NCBI RefSeq assembly: GCF_028858515.1
Contig: NZ_JAPJZJ010000002.1
Coordinates: forward strand, 310,001-374,000
Origin: Aurantiacibacter sp. D1-12
GTDB lineage: Bacteria; Pseudomonadota; Alphaproteobacteria; Sphingomonadales; Sphingomonadaceae
Length of the DNA stretch: 64,000 nt
Direction: 5' to 3'
In this document: piece after piece, positions 9,123 through 17,068 of the stretch
Position numbering within the stretch: position 1 is the first letter of the stretch
Layout: every line of letters starts with the position of its first letter
The notes under the pieces: generated by a model
Databases searched by the model: none
What the model was told of the DNA's origin: nothing
The model's input: the letters and a program-made list of their open reading frames with translations, nothing else
Made by a program: the position numbers and the translations under genes

Positions 9123-9220
9123 GCCCGTTCGCGCTTCGTAAAGTGGCAATCAGGCGTAAATCCGCGCTTTTCACGAAGGCAAGCACCAGCACGCGCATGA
9201 CTCATTGCACGCGAACGGGC
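9123..9220. repeat. Inverted repeat in the LytTR / DUF2306 divergent promoter
   Basis: GCCCGTTCGCG (9123-9133) is perfectly inverted as CGCGAACGGGC (9210-9220), with 76 bases between the arms. A weaker inner pair, CTTCGTAAAG (from about 9135) and CTTTTCACGAAG (from about 9167), nests inside. Position between two divergent starts suggests regulator binding, possibly autoregulation by the LytTR protein; this is inference. Confidence 0.6.
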
Positions 9221-9264
9221 ATGCGGCAGACAGGCTCTCACGACATCCAGAGGGGAGACCTTTC

Positions 9265-9825
9265 ATGACCGGCACTACCGCAAATCCGCTGCAATATCTC
9301 AACCCGTATCACCGTCCCGCCGGTGCACTTGACCTCAATCCGCTAATCAAGGGCCTGGTGATTGTTTCCGGCACGCTGATGACGGCCATCTGCCTGATCG
9401 CCATTTCCCGCGCGGCACTCGGTCTTTCAGGCGACCTGCCGCATCTGCGTCACTTTGTGATCATGTTCCATGTGACTACGGTACTGCCCTGTGTGCCGCT
9501 CGGCCTCTACTTACTGCTCGCCCCAAAGGGCACAGCGATGCACAAGCAGCTGGGCAAATTGTGGGTGACGCTGATGGTGGTGACCGCAATCAGCACGGTT
9601 TTCATCCGCCCGAACATGGAGCTGACCTGGATCCATATCTTCGTGCCGCTGACGCTGCGCGCGTCCTACCTGATTATCGCGAAGGCACGCCGCGGCGATA
9701 TCAAGGAACACCGCAACGAAATCGTCGGCCTCTATCTCGGCGCGCTGATGATCCCCGGCGTCTGGGCTTTCGCCATCGAAGGCCGTCTGATGAACGCCAT
9801 GCTGTTTGGCTGGCAGGGGTATTAA
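9265..9825 (+). CDS. DUF2306-like membrane protein
   Basis: 186 residues with about five membrane segments. After a short soluble N-terminus come two helices, then MHKQLGKLWVTLMVVTAISTVFIRP, IHIFVPLTLRASYLI and the closing KARRGDIKEHRNEIVGLYLGALMIPG block. The HK..GK.W and H+..M.GLY signatures resemble the DUF2306 family of predicted membrane proteins of unknown function. The ATG at 9265 follows a GAGGGGAGA SD; the frame is open further upstream but crosses the divergent promoter. It is divergent to the LytTR regulator. Confidence 0.72.
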   Translation: MTGTTANPLQYLNPYHRPAGALDLNPLIKGLVIVSGTLMTAICLIAISRAALGLSGDLPHLRHFVIMFHVTTVLPCVPLGLYLLLAPKGTAMHKQLGKLWVTLMVVTAISTVFIRPNMELTWIHIFVPLTLRASYLIIAKARRGDIKEHRNEIVGLYLGALMIPGVWAFAIEGRLMNAMLFGWQGY

Positions 9826-9829
9826 AGCG

Positions 9830-10399
9830 CTAACGCCGCCGCTTGAGCACGATGTAGAGCGCACCTTCGCCCCCGTGGCGGCGGTGCGCTTTTCGTATCG
9901 CGGCGATGTCTGACGAATGCTGACCGGCGGCAAGCCAGTCGAGGATCTTCGCCCGGATTGCGCCTCGCCGTTCCCCCCGGTCTGCCGCATCGACCGGGCG
10001 CGGTTTTCCGGTGACGACCAGCACCAGCCGCGCATTCATTGCCTTGGCCTGTGTCAACCCGGCATCAAGCCGCCGGTAGGCCTGATCAAGATTGTGGCCG
10101 TGCAGGTCGAGCGTGAAATCGGGCTGCGTCTGCTCGCGCGACAAGCGTCGCTCCCAGTGGGAATCGAGACCCTGCGGCGCCCTAGTGGCGATCGGCTGCG
10201 ACGGAGACACAATGCGCGATACTTGCCGAACGGCTCCGGGTGTTGTTTGGCGCGTGGGCTTGATCACTTCGGCGGGCCTGCCACCGGCGATAGCTTTGGG
10301 TTGCGCGACCCGCTTGGGATGCAAAGGCTTCACCGTTCCTGCCACCTTCGCCCATAGCGCTGCCTCTTCGGGCGTCAGACCACGCGGTGTGTCGGTCAT
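9830..10399 (-). CDS. Smr/MutS2-type endonuclease-domain protein
   Basis: 189 residues. A basic, Pro-rich N-terminal region of about 85 residues precedes a C-terminal Smr domain (about 92-187) with the LDLHG motif (FTLDLHGHNLDQAYRRL), the ARLVLVVTGK strand and the closing GGEGALYIVLKRRR. Smr domains nick branched DNA or cleave RNA; stand-alone bacterial versions act in ribosome rescue or DNA repair in some species. The start overlaps the mltA stop by four bases, so it is translationally coupled to mltA. Confidence 0.9.
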   Translation of the reverse strand: MTDTPRGLTPEEAALWAKVAGTVKPLHPKRVAQPKAIAGGRPAEVIKPTRQTTPGAVRQVSRIVSPSQPIATRAPQGLDSHWERRLSREQTQPDFTLDLHGHNLDQAYRRLDAGLTQAKAMNARLVLVVTGKPRPVDAADRGERRGAIRAKILDWLAAGQHSSDIAAIRKAHRRHGGEGALYIVLKRRR

Positions 10400-11583
10400 C
10401 GGGAAAGGCGTTGCGCGGCGCTGCGGGGCAGGAGAATCATGGCGCTACCGCGACCGCTCATACCTCCGGCGATCTCGCGCGCCTCTTCGCCTGCCCCCCA
10501 GAAGGTGTCGAAGCGGTTAGGTCCGCGAATGGCGCCGCCCGTGTCCTGCGCGATCCAGATGCCGTCTGCTACGTCGCGGTCCAGATCGAGCAGTACGGGC
10601 GCGCCATAAGGCACGAACTTGGGATCAACCGCCACAGCCAGACGCGGGCGGACGGGCACGCCGATCGAGCCAATTGGCCCCTCTCCTGTCAGCTCACGGA
10701 AAAAGACCCAGCTTTCGTTGAGCCGCATCAGGTCAGCCCCGTCGCGCGGATTCTCACGGATATATTGCATGATACCCTGCATGGAAGCGGGATATTGCCC
10801 GGGACCATCGCCCAGCAGGCCACGCTCCCGCATCACTCCGCCGATGCCGGTGTAGGCATGGCCGTTCTGCCCGGCATAGCCGATCCGCATAACGTCTCCG
10901 GTGCGCGGATCGCGAATGCGGCCCGAGCCCTGGATTTGCAGGAAGAAGAATTCCACCGGGTCTGCGGCATAGGCGAGCACGTCGGCACTGCCATCCAGTG
11001 CGCCCTGCTCGATCTCGGCTCGGGTATAGTGCGGGACGCAGCGCCCATCCGGCATCCGCCGGCTCAGCGGCGCGCGGCCCGTCCGCTCGCTTTCGGGCAT
11101 ATCATCGCGCCAGCATCGTTCGAGATCGCGGGGCACGGCATAGACGGGCACGTCGCTGGCGGAGCGGCGCGTGCGGCTACCGAGGATCTCGGGTTCGAAA
11201 TAGCCTGTCGCAAAGGCCTCACCATTGCCCACGCGTACCGCCCTGAAATGGGTGAGGAAATAGTCCGTGATGTCATCGCGCGGCCAGGTTGATGCGGCGT
11301 TGCATACAACTTCCCAATCGCTTGTCCGCGTCAGGCCGGACACATCCTCGCGCGATGTAGCAACCGGGCATGACAGGCGGAAAGCATCGAAGGCGGCGAG
11401 CAACCGGGCATTGCCGAAGTCTCTTAGCGGCGGCGACGAAAGGTCGACCGCCCCCATCTCGGCAGCCGTTGCGCCCACAGGAGGCGGATGATCAATCGTC
11501 GACCCTTCGGGAATGAGCCGCGCACAGGCGGACAGCATTCCCAATGCAAATAACGGAAGAACAAGGCGGCGTAATTTTCTCAC
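10396..11583 (-). CDS. mltA: Membrane-bound lytic murein transglycosylase A
   Basis: 395 residues. The signal MRKLRRLVLPLFALGMLSAC ends in a lipobox (Cys20), giving an outer-membrane lipoprotein. MltA cleaves peptidoglycan glycan strands with formation of 1,6-anhydroMurNAc. Visible family signatures are GYFEPEILGSRTRR, YAADPVEFFFLQIQGSGRI, GYAGQNGHAYTGIG, and the 3D-type double-psi barrel segment AQDTGGAIRGPNRFDTFWG carrying the catalytic Asp region. It lies between the Tim44-like gene (12 bases upstream) and smr (overlapping downstream), forming a three-gene minus-strand operon. Confidence 0.95.
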   Translation of the reverse strand: MRKLRRLVLPLFALGMLSACARLIPEGSTIDHPPPVGATAAEMGAVDLSSPPLRDFGNARLLAAFDAFRLSCPVATSREDVSGLTRTSDWEVVCNAASTWPRDDITDYFLTHFRAVRVGNGEAFATGYFEPEILGSRTRRSASDVPVYAVPRDLERCWRDDMPESERTGRAPLSRRMPDGRCVPHYTRAEIEQGALDGSADVLAYAADPVEFFFLQIQGSGRIRDPRTGDVMRIGYAGQNGHAYTGIGGVMRERGLLGDGPGQYPASMQGIMQYIRENPRDGADLMRLNESWVFFRELTGEGPIGSIGVPVRPRLAVAVDPKFVPYGAPVLLDLDRDVADGIWIAQDTGGAIRGPNRFDTFWGAGEEAREIAGGMSGRGSAMILLPRSAAQRLSR

Positions 11584-11595
11584 GCCGTGTGGCTA

Positions 11596-12261
11596 TCAGC
11601 CTGCGTCGGTCTCGTCGAGCAGCCAGTTGGGGTCATCGCTGCGCGTATCGCGCATAAAGGTCCACACATCGCGGCTTTCGATTGCATCATCGAGCGAACC
11701 GGCGATGACGTTGCCATCCTTGTCGCGCGTGACGCTGGCGATATCGGCCACGAAACGCACCGCAATACGCGCGGTCTTGCCATCAAGCACGGCAGAATGG
11801 ATCGTCGTATCCTCGATCCGGATCAGACGATTGTCGAGCGTCAGCCCGTTGGCTTCGCGATCATCGATGGCCGCTACGAAACTGCTGTAGACATCATCGT
11901 CACACAGCTGCTGCAGCTCTTCCTTGTCGCCGCGCCAGAAAGCGTCGAGCACGACTTCGTAAGCGCCTTTCGCGCCTTCCATGAAGGGCAGGAGCTGAAA
12001 CTGGCGGTCCGCCGCAGAAATATCGCGCAGACCCGATTCAATCGCTGGTGAGAATGTGGCGAGCGGGCGATCCTGCCGCGGTGCTTCTGCAGCTGGCGCA
12101 GGCTGTTGCTGCTGAGCCTCTGCGTCTGCCTCTTGCTGCGCACGCTCCAACCGGGTGGCAATCATCTCTTCTTCATGCTCGGCCTTATTGCCCAGCACGG
12201 AATACAACCGCATCCCGAGGAATGCGGCGATCATGGCGAGGATGACGATTTCCCAAATCAC
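11596..12261 (-). CDS. Tim44/TimA-like inner-membrane protein
   Basis: 221 residues starting at a GTG (12261) preceded by AGGAAA. One N-terminal membrane helix (IWEIVILAMIAAFLGMRLY), a Glu/Gln/Ala-rich linker (about 30-70), and a C-terminal Tim44-like domain (about 85-218: PFMEGAKGAYEVVLDAFWRGD..., ending RDVWTFMRD and PNWLLDET). Bacterial TimA proteins share the mitochondrial Tim44 C-domain and face the periplasm or cytoplasm at the inner membrane. It is divergent from secB, which fits a loose export-related context. A longer open frame upstream is not supported. Confidence 0.88.
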   Translation of the reverse strand: MIWEIVILAMIAAFLGMRLYSVLGNKAEHEEEMIATRLERAQQEADAEAQQQQPAPAAEAPRQDRPLATFSPAIESGLRDISAADRQFQLLPFMEGAKGAYEVVLDAFWRGDKEELQQLCDDDVYSSFVAAIDDREANGLTLDNRLIRIEDTTIHSAVLDGKTARIAVRFVADIASVTRDKDGNVIAGSLDDAIESRDVWTFMRDTRSDDPNWLLDETDAG

Positions 12262-12513
12262 GAATAAATTTCCTAACTTCCCCTGCGAAAAACACGCGTC
12301 GCAGGACCGCAACCTTTGTGAACCAGATAGGTGGCAATAGCAAATAGACAACTGCGACTTAAGCCTTGCTGAAGCACGGGGGGACAATTTCCCTGCCCCC
12401 TTCGTAAGCGGCGTTGAATACTCGCCCCAAGGGTGATAGGCGCGCAGCCGCAATTTCAAGCGGTGCGCGCACCCATGCCGCACCTCAACCAGATAGAGTG
12501 AAAGAACAAGATC

Positions 12514-13065
12514 ATGGCCGATGAAGGCGACGTGCTGAAGAACCTGGACGACAACAATGCTGCCCCTGTCGGAAACGGCGCGGACAACCAGCCTGTGGCA
12601 GGCATTGTCTCGCAGTATGTGAAGGATCTCTCGGTCGAAAACCCGAAGGCTCCGGAAAGCTTCCAGTGGCGCGACAAGCCGGAAATGGACGTGCAGTTCA
12701 ATATCGGCGGCAAGAAGGTGAATGACGAGCTGACCGAAGTCGAGCTGAAGATCACCGCCACCAGCAAGACCGCGCAGGGCACCGCCTACATCGTAGATCT
12801 TGCCTATTGCGGCCTGGTTGGCATGCGCAACATGCCCGAAGAACAGCAACATGCCTTCATGTATGCAGAGGCTCCGCGCATCCTGTTCCCCTTCGCCCGC
12901 CGGGTGATTTCGGACGCTGTGCGCGATGCCGGTTTCACTCCGCTGATGCTCGATCCGATCGATTTCAACGGCCTCTACGTCCAGCAGCTACAGGCACAGC
13001 GTGCCGGTGAAGCTGCGGGTGGCGCAGCACCTGCCGCAGGTAATGCACCGGGCGGTGAAGGCTAA
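12514..13065 (+). CDS. secB: Protein-export chaperone SecB
   Basis: 183 residues. SecB is a tetrameric cytosolic chaperone that keeps precursors unfolded and delivers them to SecA. The core (about 28-160) contains VSQYVKDLSVENPKAP, VELKITA, VDLAYCGLVGM and the characteristic ILFPFARRVISDAVRDAGFTPL segment followed by PIDFNGLY. The acidic N-terminus and the Ala/Gly-rich tail are typical alphaproteobacterial extensions. It has its own leader (12262-12513 is the divergent gap with the Tim44-like gene, containing a G6...C5 hairpin near 12380-12405). murJ follows 28 bases downstream. Confidence 0.96.
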   Translation: MADEGDVLKNLDDNNAAPVGNGADNQPVAGIVSQYVKDLSVENPKAPESFQWRDKPEMDVQFNIGGKKVNDELTEVELKITATSKTAQGTAYIVDLAYCGLVGMRNMPEEQQHAFMYAEAPRILFPFARRVISDAVRDAGFTPLMLDPIDFNGLYVQQLQAQRAGEAAGGAAPAAGNAPGGEG

Positions 13066-13093
13066 GCGGCCTTACCACGGGGGCGGCTGAACG

Positions 13094-14677
13094 ATGAGCC
13101 TGCTCAAGAATGTCGGGACAATCGGCTCGCTGACCATGGTCAGCCGGGTGGCCGGCATGGTGCGCGAGATGATCTTCAGCCGCGTCCTCGGCGCGAATGA
13201 AGTCACCGACGCCTGGTTCCAGGCGCTCATCATTCCGAACGTGTTTCGCCGCCTGTTTGCCGAGGGCGCATTTTCGGCCGCCTTCGTGCCGATGTTCTCC
13301 AAGCGTCTGCATTCCGGAGAAGGCGGCGCGCAGGATATGGAGGCGGCGCGCACATTCTCGCAGGATGTGATCAGCGTTTTCGTACCCGTCCTGATTGCGC
13401 TGACAGCGATATTCGAGATCGCCATGCCGGGCGTGATCTGGCTGCTGGCAGACAAGCCTGTCAACCCGGCAAGCTTCGACTATTCGGTCGACTTCGCGCG
13501 GATCATGTTTCCGTACATCTTCCTTGTCAGCATTGTGACGCTGCTGACAGGCATGCTCAATTCGGTAAGCCGCTTCGGGCCCGGAGCGAGCTTCCCCATC
13601 ATCCTCAACCTCGTGCTGATTGGCACGCTGCTCTATGTCGAGACCACCGGTTCGGGGGTGGAGGCGATGGGCTATATAGTCGCCTGGGCCGTGCCTGCGG
13701 CGGGTGTGCTGCAGCTCGCGTGGCTTATCTACTGGGCGCACAAGGAGGGTTTCCGGCCGCGCTGGATCACTCGCCCCCGTCTGACACCGGAAGTGAAGCG
13801 CCTCGGCATCATCGCCTTGCCTGCCGCAATTGGCGGCGGCGCATATCAGATCAATACGCTGCTGCAGGTCTATTTCCTCAATCAGCTGGACGGCAGCAAC
13901 GTGAGCTGGATGAACTACGCCGACCGGCTGAACCAGCTTCCGCTCGGCATAATCGGCATTGCCCTCTCGACCGCGATCCTGCCGAGCCTGTCACGTTTCA
14001 TCGGTGCGAATGACACCAATGGCGCCGCGCGCATCCAGTCCAACGCGATCGAGCTGGGCATGTTGCTGACGATCCCCGCTGCAATTGCCCTGGCGATTTG
14101 CGCAGTGCCTTTCATCACGATCATTTTCGAGGGTGGACGCTTCACAGCCGAAGACGCAGCCATGTCCGGCGGCATTCTTGCAGTGCTGGTCATGGGGCTA
14201 CCCGCATATGTGCTGGTGAAAGTACTTGTGCCGAGCTTCTACGCACGGTCGGACACGCGAACGCCCGTCTATGCTGCCTTTGCAGCGCTGGCGGTATTCA
14301 TCGGGTTCAACCTGGCCTTCCTCCAGCGCTTTGGTGTGGAAGGAGTCGCGGCGGCTTCAGCTATTGGTGCCTGGCTTAACGCTGGCATCCTTTACGCCGT
14401 GCTTCGCCTGCGCGGATACTACCGTGCCGACTGGCCCCTGATCGGCCGGATCGCGCGCCAGTTGATTGCCGCTGCGGCGATGGGTGCCGCGCTCTATTAC
14501 ATGCAAGGATATCTAGCCGACTATTACTCCGCTGGCCTCTTCGCGCGGCTCGTGGCAGTAGGCGCACTCGTCGGCTGTGCCGCTCTCGTCTACTTTACCG
14601 TCGCCTTCGTGATCGGCGCGGTCAGACGGGAGCAGCTGAAAGCATTCACCAGGAAGAGAGAACCCGAAGCATCATGA
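13094..14677 (+). CDS. murJ: Lipid II flippase MurJ (MviN)
   Basis: 527 residues with about 14 membrane helices, the MOP-superfamily architecture. MurJ moves lipid II across the inner membrane for peptidoglycan synthesis. The N-terminus shows the family signature TMVSRVAGMVREMIFSRVLGA, NVFRRLFAEGAFSAAFVP; later GGGAYQINTLLQVYF, DRLNQLPLGIIGIALSTAILP and the FYARSDTRTPV loop are also typical. Its TGA overlaps the trpS ATG by four bases (ATGA), indicating translational coupling. Confidence 0.96.
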   Translation: MSLLKNVGTIGSLTMVSRVAGMVREMIFSRVLGANEVTDAWFQALIIPNVFRRLFAEGAFSAAFVPMFSKRLHSGEGGAQDMEAARTFSQDVISVFVPVLIALTAIFEIAMPGVIWLLADKPVNPASFDYSVDFARIMFPYIFLVSIVTLLTGMLNSVSRFGPGASFPIILNLVLIGTLLYVETTGSGVEAMGYIVAWAVPAAGVLQLAWLIYWAHKEGFRPRWITRPRLTPEVKRLGIIALPAAIGGGAYQINTLLQVYFLNQLDGSNVSWMNYADRLNQLPLGIIGIALSTAILPSLSRFIGANDTNGAARIQSNAIELGMLLTIPAAIALAICAVPFITIIFEGGRFTAEDAAMSGGILAVLVMGLPAYVLVKVLVPSFYARSDTRTPVYAAFAALAVFIGFNLAFLQRFGVEGVAAASAIGAWLNAGILYAVLRLRGYYRADWPLIGRIARQLIAAAAMGAALYYMQGYLADYYSAGLFARLVAVGALVGCAALVYFTVAFVIGAVRREQLKAFTRKREPEAS

Positions 14678-15702
14678 TCGTCGTTTCCGGCATCCAGCCC
14701 ACCGGCAAGCCGCATCTGGGCAATTACCTCGGCGCCATCCGCAACTACGTGAAGTTGCAGGACGAGGCGCATGCGAACGGCGGCCAGTGCCTTATCTTCC
14801 TTGCCGATCTGCACGCGCTCTCGATGCCGCACGATCCGGCTGATCTTCACGCCAGCACGCTGGAAATGGTCGCCACGCTTGTCGCCTGTGGGCTCGATCC
14901 GGCCAAGTGTGTGCTGTTCAACCAGGCTCAGGTTCCGCAGCACGCAGAGCTGCAATGGCTGCTGACCGGCACCGCGCGCATGGGTTGGCTCAACCGCATG
15001 ACGCAGTGGAAGGACAAGGCGGGCAAGAACCGAGAGGGCCAGTCGGTCGCTCTGTTCACCTATCCGGTGCTGCAGGCCGCTGACGTGCTGATCTATCAGG
15101 CAACGCACGTGCCCGTGGGTGAAGACCAGAAGCAGCATCTTGAGCTGGCGCGCGACATAGCGCAGAAGTTCAACAACGATTTCGCCAACGAAGACGCACC
15201 CGTGTTTACCCTGCCCGAGCCCTACATTCCGGAAGAGGCCGCGCGCATCATGTCCCTGCGCGATGGGTCGCGGAAGATGAGCAAGTCCGAACCTTCGGAC
15301 ATGAGCCGCATCAACCTGACGGATGATGCCGATACGATGGCGCAGAAGATCAAGAAGGCGAAGACCGATCCCGAACCGCTGCCCAGCGAAGTCGCGGGCC
15401 TCGCCGAACGCCCGGAAGCGCTGAACCTCGTCAGCATCTATGCTGCTCTCGCGGAGACTACACCCGATGCGGTGCTGGCAGAGTTCGGCGGTGAGGGCTT
15501 TGGCAAGTTCAAACCTGCGATGGCTGATCTGTGCGTGGCGAAGCTCGGCCCGATCCGCGATCGCTTTGTAGAGCTGAAGGAAGATCGCGAAGCGCTCGAC
15601 GCCATTCTGGCGCGCGGTGCCTTGCAAGCGCGCGAACTGGCCACACCAACACTCGATTCGGCCTACCAAGCGCTTGGTCTGGTGCGCGGACGCCCGGCCT
15701 AA
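14674..15702 (+). CDS. trpS: Tryptophanyl-tRNA synthetase
   Basis: 342 residues, a typical class Ic aaRS that charges tRNA-Trp in the cytoplasm. The HIGH-type motif is PTGKPHLGN (9-17) and the KMSKS motif is exact (residues 201-205, RKMSKSEPSD). GEDQKQHLELARDIA and TYPVLQAADVLIYQ are the tryptophan and ATP pocket segments. It is coupled to murJ upstream. A 9-base inverted repeat lies after its stop (15711-15773). Confidence 0.97.
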   Translation: MIVVSGIQPTGKPHLGNYLGAIRNYVKLQDEAHANGGQCLIFLADLHALSMPHDPADLHASTLEMVATLVACGLDPAKCVLFNQAQVPQHAELQWLLTGTARMGWLNRMTQWKDKAGKNREGQSVALFTYPVLQAADVLIYQATHVPVGEDQKQHLELARDIAQKFNNDFANEDAPVFTLPEPYIPEEAARIMSLRDGSRKMSKSEPSDMSRINLTDDADTMAQKIKKAKTDPEPLPSEVAGLAERPEALNLVSIYAALAETTPDAVLAEFGGEGFGKFKPAMADLCVAKLGPIRDRFVELKEDREALDAILARGALQARELATPTLDSAYQALGLVRGRPA

Positions 15703-15710
15703 GTCGCTCT

Positions 15711-15773
15711 GTGCTTTAGAAGACTTTACATAATACGGTTCAAGCGGGGTTCAGCACGCCCTTGCTAAAGCAC
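15711..15773. repeat. Inverted repeat downstream of trpS
   Basis: GTGCTTTAG (15711-15719) and CTAAAGCAC (15765-15773) are perfect inverted copies with 45 bases between. There is no U-tract, so it is not a standard terminator. It lies upstream of the DUF4136 lipoprotein gene and could be a regulatory dyad or chance. Confidence 0.4.
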
Positions 15774-15853
15774 GTTTCATCGTCAAGATTACTGCGTGCC
15801 GGGGACAGGCCGCATTGACCGATTCCCCGCGCGCTATGATTGAAAGGTTAGCT

Positions 15854-16546
15854 ATGGCTCGCACCTCATCCCTTACGCGCGGTTTCAAGCTCGCGACTAT
15901 TCCGGCGCTCGCGCTGATGGTTGCGGCCTGCGCCACGCCCTTCCGCGCGGACGTATCACGCTTTGAAAGCCAGCTTCCTGCACCGCAGGGGCAGAGCTTC
16001 TTCGTGGTCGCTGATGATCCTGCACTCGCAGGCGGTCTCGAGTTCGCTCTCTATGCGGACCAAGTAGAGGAAGAGATGGCGCAGCTCGGCTACGCGCAGG
16101 CAGCTTCTGCCGAGGACGCGAGCCTGCTGGTTCGTTTCGATTACGGCGTGGACAATGGCCGCGAGCGTGTCCGCTCCACCGGTTTCGGTCGCGATCCGTT
16201 TTTTAGCCCATGGCGTAGTTACGGTCGCCGAGTCTTCTACCGCGACCGCCGCGGGCGCACCCGCGTGGCCTATGTCCCGACGCGCCGCTGGGGCTATGGC
16301 TGGCATGACCCGTTCTTCGGCGGCCGCGATGTCGTAAGCTACACGGTATTCACAAGCGGCATCGATCTGAAGATTGATAACAACGCTACGGGTGAGCGCC
16401 TGTTCGAAGGCCAGGCACAGGCCCTCTCGCGCTCGAACAACCTGCAATACCTCGTGCCGAACCTGGTCGAAGCGATGTTCACCGACTTCCCGGGCAATTC
16501 GGGCGAGACGGTGCGCATCTCGATAGCGCCGGAAGATCGCGACTGA
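15854..16546 (+). CDS. DUF4136-type lipoprotein
   Basis: 230 residues from the ATG at 15854, giving the lipoprotein signal ARTSSLTRGFKLATIP...LMVAAC. The body matches the DUF4136 pattern: FESQLPAPQGQSFFVVAD, a strand with LEFALYADQVEEEMAQLGYAQA, a DASLLVRFDYG strand and a final [18 protein letters not shown]. The middle (about 95-155) is rich in Arg, Tyr and Phe. DUF4136 proteins are envelope lipoproteins of unknown function. A paralog with the same C-terminal FPGNSGET motif lies at 48277. An upstream ATG at 15836 is possible but gives a poorer signal sequence. Confidence 0.85.
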   Translation: MARTSSLTRGFKLATIPALALMVAACATPFRADVSRFESQLPAPQGQSFFVVADDPALAGGLEFALYADQVEEEMAQLGYAQAASAEDASLLVRFDYGVDNGRERVRSTGFGRDPFFSPWRSYGRRVFYRDRRGRTRVAYVPTRRWGYGWHDPFFGGRDVVSYTVFTSGIDLKIDNNATGERLFEGQAQALSRSNNLQYLVPNLVEAMFTDFPGNSGETVRISIAPEDRD

Positions 16547-16570
16547 TCGCAGGATCAATTAGGATAATGA

Positions 16571-16598
16571 AAAGGGCCTCCATCGCGGGGCCCTTTTT
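16571..16598. terminator. Bidirectional intrinsic terminator
   Basis: Stem AAAGGGCC (16571-16578) / GGCCCTTT (16589-16596) with a 10-base loop and T-rich tail TTTTTC on the plus strand and TTTTC on the minus strand. It serves the DUF4136 gene and the convergent dut operon. Confidence 0.85.
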
Positions 16599-16609
16599 CT
16601 TTGCCGACT

Positions 16610-17068
16610 CTAAAGCTTCCCGTGCCCGCCAGTCGAACCGAAGCCGCCTTCACCGCGGGCGGTGTCGCTGAGTTCGTCAACTTCTTCCCACGCCGCCAGC
16701 GTAACCGGAGCCAGCACCAGCTGCGCGATGCGGTCTCCGCGTTCGATGGCGAAATCGTCTTCGCCGTGGTTGATCAGGATCACCTTCAGCTCGCCGCGAT
16801 AGTCTGAATCGATGGTGCCCGGTGTGTTGGGCAAAGTAATGCCGTGCTTGAGCGCGAGGCCGGAGCGCGGGCGGACCTGCACTTCGTATCCATCGGGAAT
16901 GGCAATCGCGAAGCCGGTGGCGACGGCATAGCGCTGGCCGGGGCGGAGCGTCAGGCTTTCGGCGGCAACGACATCCATACCGGCAGCGCCCAGCGTTGCG
17001 TAAACGGGGAAATCGAGGCCGTGGCCGTGTGGCAGGCGCTTGATCTGCACCGGAACTTTATCAGGCAT
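16610..17068 (-). CDS. dut: Deoxyuridine triphosphate nucleotidohydrolase
   Basis: 152 residues, standard trimeric dUTPase length. It hydrolyses dUTP to dUMP and pyrophosphate, keeping uracil out of DNA and supplying dTMP synthesis. Motif 1 [11 protein letters not shown], motif 2 [11 protein letters not shown], motif 3 [16 protein letters not shown] with the catalytic Asp, motif 4 GDRIAQLVL and the C-terminal motif 5 [12 protein letters not shown] are all present. Its ATG overlaps the end of coaBC by eight bases, the conserved coaBC-dut coupling. Last gene of the ubiE operon. Confidence 0.97.
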   Translation of the reverse strand: MPDKVPVQIKRLPHGHGLDFPVYATLGAAGMDVVAAESLTLRPGQRYAVATGFAIAIPDGYEVQVRPRSGLALKHGITLPNTPGTIDSDYRGELKVILINHGEDDFAIERGDRIAQLVLAPVTLAAWEEVDELSDTARGEGGFGSTGGHGKL

